A stretch of DNA of 40,292 nt from the NCBI GenBank assembly GCA_022600345.1, contig JAHZKP010000020.1, positions 1 to 40,292 of the forward strand. Direction: 5' to 3'. The notes beneath the pieces were generated by a model, which worked only from the letters and a program-made list of their open reading frames with translations, was not told the DNA's origin and made no database searches. The position numbers and the translations under genes are program-made. This DNA is from Alphaproteobacteria bacterium. GTDB taxonomy: Bacteria; Pseudomonadota; Alphaproteobacteria; Rhizobiales; Hyphomicrobiaceae. This document shows positions 35,971-40,292 of this stretch, one piece after another (position 1 is the stretch's first letter; each line of letters opens with the position of its first letter).

Positions 35971-37077
35971 ATGCAGAAAGTCGCTCCCTCAACGTCGCAA
36001 ACGCCAGTCGCCGGACCGACGGTCATCACCGAGCAGCGCAATGCCTTGGCGATGATCACCCTCAATCGGCCCAGGGCCTTGAACGCCGTCGACGATGGAA
36101 TGAGAGCGGCGATCAGCTCAGCGCTTCCTGGATTTTCAAGTGATCCGATTATCTATGCCATGGTCATCCAGTCTTCCAGCGATCGGGCATTTTGTGCCGG
36201 AGGCGATGTCCGCTCCATTATCTCGACGTATCGCCAGGATCCGGCCCGGGCGCGCGGCTTCTTCGCCGAAGAATATAAGCTGGACTGGGCGCTGGAATGT
36301 TTCTCCAAGCCCACCGCAGCCCTGATCGACGGCGTCGTTATGGGGTCGGGCGTCGGCTTGAGCGCCTTCATCACCCACCGCGTGGCAGGTGAAAACTACA
36401 AGTTCGGCATGCCTGAAACGGCAATCGGCCTGTTCCCCGATGTCGGCGCGGCCTACATTCTGGCCCGGCTTCCAAACGAAATCGGTCTATATCTGGGGCT
36501 GACCGGTCGCACCATTGGCCGCGCCGATGCTTATGCGCTGGGCCTTGTCAGCCACTGTATTCCAGCAGAGCGCTTCGAAGAGATCCGCGCCGGCCTCGCC
36601 GATGCCTGGCCGATCGATCCGCTGCTCGATGACCGCCACGTCGATCCAGGCGACAGTGAACTCCAACGCCACGCCCTGACCATCGCCAATTGCTTTTCAG
36701 CCGCTACGGTCTCCGACATCATTTCGCGCCTGGAAGCGGTTGCCGGAAACGATGCCGCATGGGCCCAGGGCGTCCGCGACGACCTTCTGCAGCGCGCGCC
36801 ACTTTCCCTTGAGGTGACATTGCGCCATATCCGTGAGGCGCGCACCAGTGACATTCGCGAAACCTTGATCCGCGATTATCGCCTGGCTTGCCGCTTCTTG
36901 GACGACGGCGATTTCGCAGAAGGCGTGCGGGCGATGCTGATCGACAAGGATAAGTCGCCCAGATGGTCGCCATCCAGTCTGGCCGAAATTCCACCCGGCA
37001 AGGTCGATGGCTACTTTGCTCCGCTGACAGAGGGCGACTTGGACCTTCCTGCCCGTGAAATCCTGCAATCGAAATAG
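35971..37077 (+). CDS. 3-hydroxyisobutyryl-CoA hydrolase / enoyl-CoA hydratase family
   Basis: A 368-residue crotonase-fold enzyme, longer than enoyl-CoA hydratases (about 260) and of the length of 3-hydroxyisobutyryl-CoA hydrolase. Markers are the oxyanion-hole FCAGGDVRS, KPTAALIDGVVMGSGVGLS, then MPETAIGLFPDVGAAY, which carries the catalytic Glu and Asp of the hydrolase group. The C-terminal RAPLSLEVTLRHI and DFAEGVRAMLIDKDKSPRW follow. It releases 3-hydroxyisobutyrate from its CoA ester in valine breakdown. No other valine genes are nearby. The ribosome-binding site is weak. Confidence 0.9.
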   Translation: MQKVAPSTSQTPVAGPTVITEQRNALAMITLNRPRALNAVDDGMRAAISSALPGFSSDPIIYAMVIQSSSDRAFCAGGDVRSIISTYRQDPARARGFFAEEYKLDWALECFSKPTAALIDGVVMGSGVGLSAFITHRVAGENYKFGMPETAIGLFPDVGAAYILARLPNEIGLYLGLTGRTIGRADAYALGLVSHCIPAERFEEIRAGLADAWPIDPLLDDRHVDPGDSELQRHALTIANCFSAATVSDIISRLEAVAGNDAAWAQGVRDDLLQRAPLSLEVTLRHIREARTSDIRETLIRDYRLACRFLDDGDFAEGVRAMLIDKDKSPRWSPSSLAEIPPGKVDGYFAPLTEGDLDLPAREILQSK

Positions 37078-37296
37078 AAATTTAACCGTAGTCGCCACGA
37101 AAGCTGAGAAGATTAAGTTAAGGGGCACCGGAAAATCCGTCGATAATGCAGCGCAGATGCACCCCGCAAGGTTGAAATTCGAGCTTGCTTGGCATCTGGA
37201 GGGTGTGGCGCGGTGTGAATTGTTTCATTCTGGCGCATGTTGCTTTACGAAGTCTTGCGCAAGCACCGCGTTACTATTCTTTTACTATGTCTATTT

Positions 37297-37336
37297 AGGT
37301 AACCTTTAGCTGTCCGGCTTATGTTTTGGGTAACCC
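37297..37336. promoter_or_regulatory. Two GGTAACC dyads upstream of ldtR
   Basis: AGG-TAA-CCT (37297-37305) and GGG-TAA-CCC (37328-37336) are spaced 31 bases start to start, about three helical turns, and lie 40-80 bases before the ldtR start codon. A TACTAT at 37283-37288 could be a -10 element, which would put both dyads across the start of transcription, a position suited to autorepression. The same core occurs at 35909. Confidence 0.45.
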
Positions 37337-37374
37337 GGAAAAACGGGGACCAAATAACAGGTAAGAGGCAGTCA

Positions 37375-37884
37375 ATGAGTTTAGCATTCGATATGGGGCG
37401 CCACGCCGCTCCTGAAGCGGAAGAGTCGTTCGAGGGGGAATACCTCCAGGCCCTGCGTCTGATTGAACGCCTGCACCGCCTTCTACTGGACGTCATCAAA
37501 GACGAATTCGATCGCCGCGGCGGCTCTGAGCTTAACCCGGTCCAGGCCCTTCTCCTTCACAACATCGGCGACAGCGAACTGACCGCCGGCGAATTGAAGA
37601 CACGCGGCTATTATCTTGGTTCGAATGTGTCCTACAACCTGAAGAAGCTGGTTGATATGGGCTACATTCACTACAAGCGCTCCGAAACCGACCGCCGCTC
37701 CGTGCGCGTCAGCCTGACGGACAAGGGCCATGATGCCTGCGAAGTCATTCGCGGCCTCCACGAGCGTCAGCTTGTTTCGCTTGATGCAGTTGGCGAAGTC
37801 GGCCAGGACGACCTTAACGGTCTGAACCGCTCGCTTGTTCGCCTTGAGCGCTTCTGGACCGACCAGATTCGCTACCGGCTCTAA
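37375..37884 (+). CDS. ldtR: MarR-family regulator LdtR
   Basis: A 169-residue winged-helix protein. MSLAFDMGRHAAPE at the N-terminus is followed by helices and the recognition region TAGELKTRGYYLGSNVSYNLKKLV. The wing carries YKRSETDRRSVRVSLTDKG. It resembles LdtR of Liberibacter and Sinorhizobium, known to control an L,D-transpeptidase and stress tolerance. Here an L,D-transpeptidase lies 850 bases downstream on the same strand. The start at 37375 follows AAGAGG; an upstream in-frame ATG at 37321 lies in the dyad region. A strong terminator closes the gene after two inserted palindromic elements. Confidence 0.9.
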   Translation: MSLAFDMGRHAAPEAEESFEGEYLQALRLIERLHRLLLDVIKDEFDRRGGSELNPVQALLLHNIGDSELTAGELKTRGYYLGSNVSYNLKKLVDMGYIHYKRSETDRRSVRVSLTDKGHDACEVIRGLHERQLVSLDAVGEVGQDDLNGLNRSLVRLERFWTDQIRYRL

Positions 37885-37915
37885 GCTGGATCGAGTTTCA
37901 TCGCACCAAACCCAA

Positions 37916-37991
37916 CTAGTGTGATGAGTCAGAAATTCGCATTTCGATTGCGGCGGCCTCGGAGCGAATTTCTGGCTCTGAATCACACTAG
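37916..37991. repeat. Palindromic CTAG-bounded element 1 after ldtR
   Basis: CTAGTGTGAT (37916-37925) pairs with ATCACACTAG (37982-37991). Inside it, CAGAAATTCGC (37930-37940) pairs with GCGAATTTCTG (37964-37974). The 76-base unit would fold into one long hairpin. There is no coding capacity. Confidence 0.8.
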
Positions 37992-38004
37992 CAAAGCTAT
38001 GATT

Positions 38005-38083
38005 CTAGTGAGGTTTAAGGATCAGAAGGTCGTTTCCCAGTTTGCGTCTAGTTGAATAACGACCTTCTGATCCACCTCACTAG
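38005..38083. repeat. Palindromic CTAG-bounded element 2 after ldtR
   Basis: CTAGTGAGG (38005-38013) pairs with CCTCACTAG (38075-38083). GGATCAGAAGGTCGTT (38019-38034) pairs perfectly with its complement at 38058-38073. It lies 13 bases after element 1 and abuts the ldtR terminator. A degraded arm of this family is seen near 23196. Confidence 0.8.
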
Positions 38084-38110
38084 ACCGCGGCTCCAACCGC
38101 GGTCTTTTTT
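38082..38110 (+). terminator. Intrinsic terminator of ldtR
   Basis: AGACCGCGG, loop CTCCAA, CCGCGGTCT, then TTTTT: nine perfect GC-rich pairs and a T tract. It lies about 200 bases after the ldtR stop codon, the gap being filled by two palindromic elements. Confidence 0.9.
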
Positions 38111-38113
38111 ACG

Positions 38114-38470
38114 TCAACACGACCTTGGGAAGTGTTGAGCAGAGTAAACTTCAACACCGGCTTGCCGAGTGTTGAGCAGAGTAATCTTCAACACCGGCTT
38201 GGATCTGACACGAGCTTGCAAAGTGTCAAGAAAACGAGTGTTGAGCAGGGTAAACTTCAACACCGGCTTGGATCTGACACGAGCTTGCAAAGTGTCAAGA
38301 AAACGAGTGTTGAGCAGAAAAATCTTCAACACCGGCTTGGATCTGACACGAGCTTGCAAAGTGTCAAGAAAACGAGTGTTGAGCAAAGTAAACTTCAACA
38401 CCGGCTTGCCGAGTGTTGAGCAAAGGAAGTGTGGACCCAACCAGCTCCACACGAATTTAGGAAGTGTGGA
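38114..38470. repeat. Array of alternating and nested hairpins, core of three 69-bp tandem units
   Basis: GTGTTGA starts at 38132, 38169, 38238, 38307, 38376 and 38413: one 37-base step, three 69-base steps, one 37-base step. Each GTGTTGA is followed 12 bases later by TCAACAC, except the last. TCAACAC also pairs with the next GTGTTGA across an 11-base loop in the short units (CGGCTTGCCGA). In the long units that loop has gained TGACAC-GAGCTTGCAAA-GTGTCA, a complete inner hairpin. The array ends with GTGTGGA/TCCACAC arms at 38429-38470. All arms share GTGT/ACAC tips. Since 69 is divisible by 3, open frames cross the array on both strands, but they are artefacts. Confidence 0.9.
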
Positions 38471-38733
38471 CCCAAAAACTATGTTGCGGCAACGCACCAC
38501 ACATGTGCCCGTGTGCCCCTATCCCGGACCTGTGACTTCAAATTCATCGCGGATTGCATCACCTTCTGCTCAAATCAGCGCGTATTGGGTTTGCAACAAC
38601 ACGCTTCGCTGTGGGAAAACATTGGGTGCGCGCGGACAGTCTGGGCGCTTGACCTTATCTACCGTTCTCAAGGTGCGTTCGACGGCGGAGTGTCCGCCCG
38701 TCTTAATCCTTGGTCCTAAACCAACTCTAAGGG
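38471..38733 (+). other. Leader region of the L,D-transpeptidase gene
   Basis: Between the hairpin array and the gene. It contains a GC-rich hairpin near 38681-38702 (GACGGCGGA-gtg-TCCGCCCGTC, one bulge) and a TTGACC near 38650, but no convincing -10 partner. AAGGGG at 38729-38734 is the likely ribosome-binding site. The GGTAACC dyads seen upstream of ldtR are not present here. Confidence 0.4.
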
Positions 38734-40026
38734 GTGGGAATCTTGATTGGCTCGCATCGCAACTTCCCGGCCGCATTCCTGGCGGTCCTGGGCACTATAA
38801 TCTGTCTGGCTGCTAGCGCTCAGCCAGCCGGCGCCTATGTCATCGCCCAGTGGAATCCGTTCAATGATCCAGTCGGCAGCACCAACCCCAGCTCCGACAT
38901 CGGCTTCACCCGGCGCTGGCAGGCCAATCCGCCGCCCGGCTATCCCACATTGTCGCCAGCCAACATCGCCGCGACCAAGAAAGCGATCAAGCGCTACCAG
39001 GGGATCGTCAAGAACGGCGGCTGGAAGCCACTTCCCAAAATCAAGCTATCAACGGGCTATAACGGCCCGGAAGTCGTGCAACTCCGCAAGCGGCTTCAGC
39101 TTTCCGGAGAGATGGAGCCCGGCGAATCCTGGATGCCCCATCAGTTCGATTACTATGTCGAAAAGGCCGTCAAGCGGTTCCAGGCGACCAACGGCCTGGC
39201 ACCCACCGGTATTGTCGACAAGCGCACGCGCGCTGCCCTCAACGTCTCTGCGAAAGCCCGTCTCAAGCAACTCAAGAAGGGGCTGTCACGGCTGCGCAAA
39301 TATGTCAGCCGTACCAAGAAGGGCCGCTATATCGTCGTCAACATTCCAGCCGCGCAGATCGAGGCGGTGGACGGCGACCGCGTCGTCAGCCGCCATGCCG
39401 GGGTCGTCGGCAAGATCAGCCGCCCCTCGCCGGTCCTGACTTCGCGCGTGCATGAACTCAACTTCAATCCCGTGTGGAGGCTGCCGCCCACCGTCGTTTC
39501 CAAGGACTTGATCCCGAAAGGCCGCCAGATGGAGCGCCGCGGCAAGGATGTGCTGGTGAAATACGGCATTGATGCTTACGACGGAAAAGGTCGCAAATTG
39601 GACCCCGAAAAGATCAAGTGGCGCTCATCGATGCCCCACCGGTTGTCCTACCGCCAGGCTCCGGGAAAGGAAAACCCGCTGGGATTCGTCAAGATCAACT
39701 TCCACAACGGACATTCGGTTTACTTGCACGACACGCCGTCGGATTCGCTGTTCGGCCGCAATTTCCGGGCCGCAAGTTCAGGCTGCATCAGGGTTCACAA
39801 CATTGAGGATCTCGCTGCCTGGTTGCTGAAAGGCAAGGAGGGTTGGGGCAAATCCCAGGTGCTGTCGCTCAAGGCTTCAGGCGAGTCAAAGAACGTCCGG
39901 TTGAAAAAGCCGGTTCGGCTTTACTTCACTTACATCACCGCCTGGGCGACCAGCGACGGCGTCATTCAGTTCCGCCGCGATCTCTATAATAAGGACCGGG
40001 TAGGCCGGGCAGCCGCAAGTTACTGA
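38734..40026 (+). CDS. L,D-transpeptidase (YkuD domain) with peptidoglycan-binding domain
   Basis: A 430-residue periplasmic enzyme. A signal peptide ends near PAGA. A helical peptidoglycan-binding domain lies near 105-175 (VVQLRKRLQLSGE ... VKRFQATNGLAPTGIVD). The YkuD catalytic domain follows near 200-375 with H332 (YLHDTP) and nucleophile C351 (SSGCIRVHN). It makes 3-3 peptidoglycan crosslinks or attaches proteins to the wall. Its place downstream of ldtR matches the known LdtR/LdtP pairing. There is no ATG. The GTG at 38734 overlaps AAGGGG, so a TTG at 38743, 8 bases after it, is the better start by spacing. Confidence 0.92.
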   Translation: MGILIGSHRNFPAAFLAVLGTIICLAASAQPAGAYVIAQWNPFNDPVGSTNPSSDIGFTRRWQANPPPGYPTLSPANIAATKKAIKRYQGIVKNGGWKPLPKIKLSTGYNGPEVVQLRKRLQLSGEMEPGESWMPHQFDYYVEKAVKRFQATNGLAPTGIVDKRTRAALNVSAKARLKQLKKGLSRLRKYVSRTKKGRYIVVNIPAAQIEAVDGDRVVSRHAGVVGKISRPSPVLTSRVHELNFNPVWRLPPTVVSKDLIPKGRQMERRGKDVLVKYGIDAYDGKGRKLDPEKIKWRSSMPHRLSYRQAPGKENPLGFVKINFHNGHSVYLHDTPSDSLFGRNFRAASSGCIRVHNIEDLAAWLLKGKEGWGKSQVLSLKASGESKNVRLKKPVRLYFTYITAWATSDGVIQFRRDLYNKDRVGRAAASY

Positions 40027-40060
40027 GCGAATTCGCCTGGGCAGAATGATTCCACCTAGC

Positions 40061-40142
40061 CCTGAACCGCTCTCGGGCTGGAAAGTGTGGGCTCTGTACT
40101 AACGGGTCGCGGGCCGGCGGTGCGATTCCGCCTAAGGCGGAA
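40061..40142. repeat. Third copy of the composite extragenic repeat, inverted head
   Basis: CCTGAACCGCTCT (40061-40073) is shared with 25902. GGCGGTGCGA, then TTCCGCC-TAA-GGCGGAA (40126-40142), is the reverse complement of the head at 25788. Confidence 0.65.
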
Positions 40143-40147
40143 ATGCT

Positions 40148-40292
40148 CTAACAGGCTGTTGAAATTGCTTTTTCGGCCTTTAGTTGATGGCTGTCAGATC
40201 GAGCTGAGGTGCGGTCTTCGTGCTTGACCACGTTCTGCTCGACGAGAAATGGCAAAATTCAATGGTGCTCAGTGGGCTGCTGGTCGAATTTC
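40148..40292. repeat. AGGCTGTTGAA end of a possible transposable element running out of the window
   Basis: CTAACAGGCTGTTGAA starts at 40148, with AGGCTGTTGAA at 40153-40163 as in the elements at 22836 and 25918. The following 130 bases differ from those copies. ATGGCAAAATTCAATGG near 40248 might begin a reading frame, but the window stops before it can be judged. Confidence 0.4.

Noticed and set aside
38114-38470. CRISPR array
   Set aside because: The spacers are not unique: the loops and arms repeat in fixed order, units are 37 and 69 bases, and no cas genes are present.
38114-38816. Open frames on both strands with 23-residue protein repeats
   Set aside because: The 69-base DNA repeat is divisible by 3, so any stop-free frame stays open through it. 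The frames lack ribosome-binding sites, and the repeated DNA is palindromic, which fits a structural or mobile element better than a protein.
40248-40292. Start of a transposase gene at the right edge
   Set aside because: Only about 15 codons are in the window and they match nothing I recognise.

Overview
The window reads as the chromosome of an alphaproteobacterium, most likely of the order Hyphomicrobiales. The markers are an LdtR-type MarR regulator next to an L,D-transpeptidase, the Cys-free metal loop of HemB, PrtD-type type I secretion systems, a Gram-negative (class GN) sortase with its target, and a fused NuoE-NuoF formate dehydrogenase beta subunit of the Methylorubrum Fdh1B type. 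No tRNA, rRNA, CRISPR array or complete insertion sequence was seen.

Layout. 0.3-6.5 kb: an RTX haem peroxidase faces away from a type I secretion ABC exporter and membrane-fusion protein, its probable export route. 6.7-8.4 kb: a GtrB-like glycosyltransferase and a GtrA-like membrane protein. 8.7-15.4 kb: a four-gene operon in which a divergent SucC/SucD-like CoA ligase pair precedes both subunits of an NAD-linked formate dehydrogenase, with two perfect dyads upstream. 15.4-16.2 kb: an XRE regulator. 16.4-19.5 kb: a VIT/VWA sortase-target protein and its sortase. 19.4-22.8 kb: a second type I secretion pair on the minus strand. 23.3-29.3 kb: an FAH-family enzyme, a secreted VWA protein whose ribosome-binding site lies in a hairpin, and an 1116-residue membrane coiled-coil protein of unknown function with a duplicated domain. 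29.8-32.7 kb: a thiolase lacking key residues, a Zur-like Fur protein and a short-chain dehydrogenase. 33.1-40.0 kb: hemB, an extensin-domain protein, a 3-hydroxyisobutyryl-CoA hydrolase, ldtR and an L,D-transpeptidase.

The intergenic DNA is rich in palindromic repeats. Several families are bounded by CTAG or a related YTAR tetranucleotide, as MITEs mobilised by IS5-group transposases would be. One lies exactly at the hemB stop codon, and two sit in tandem between ldtR and its terminator. The strangest non-coding feature is at 38114-38470: an array of alternating and nested hairpins whose arms all end in GTGT/ACAC, with a core of three 69-bp units flanked symmetrically by 37-bp units, directly upstream of the L,D-transpeptidase. 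Strand composition also changes near 33 kb: the plus strand is G-rich before and C-rich after, whichever strand is coding. This suggests a replication terminus or an old inversion boundary.

The best candidates for undescribed biology are the divergent CoA-ligase/formate dehydrogenase operon, the hairpin array, the duplicated-domain membrane protein and the hairpin at the VWA start. All functions are read from sequence motifs by eye; no database search was possible.
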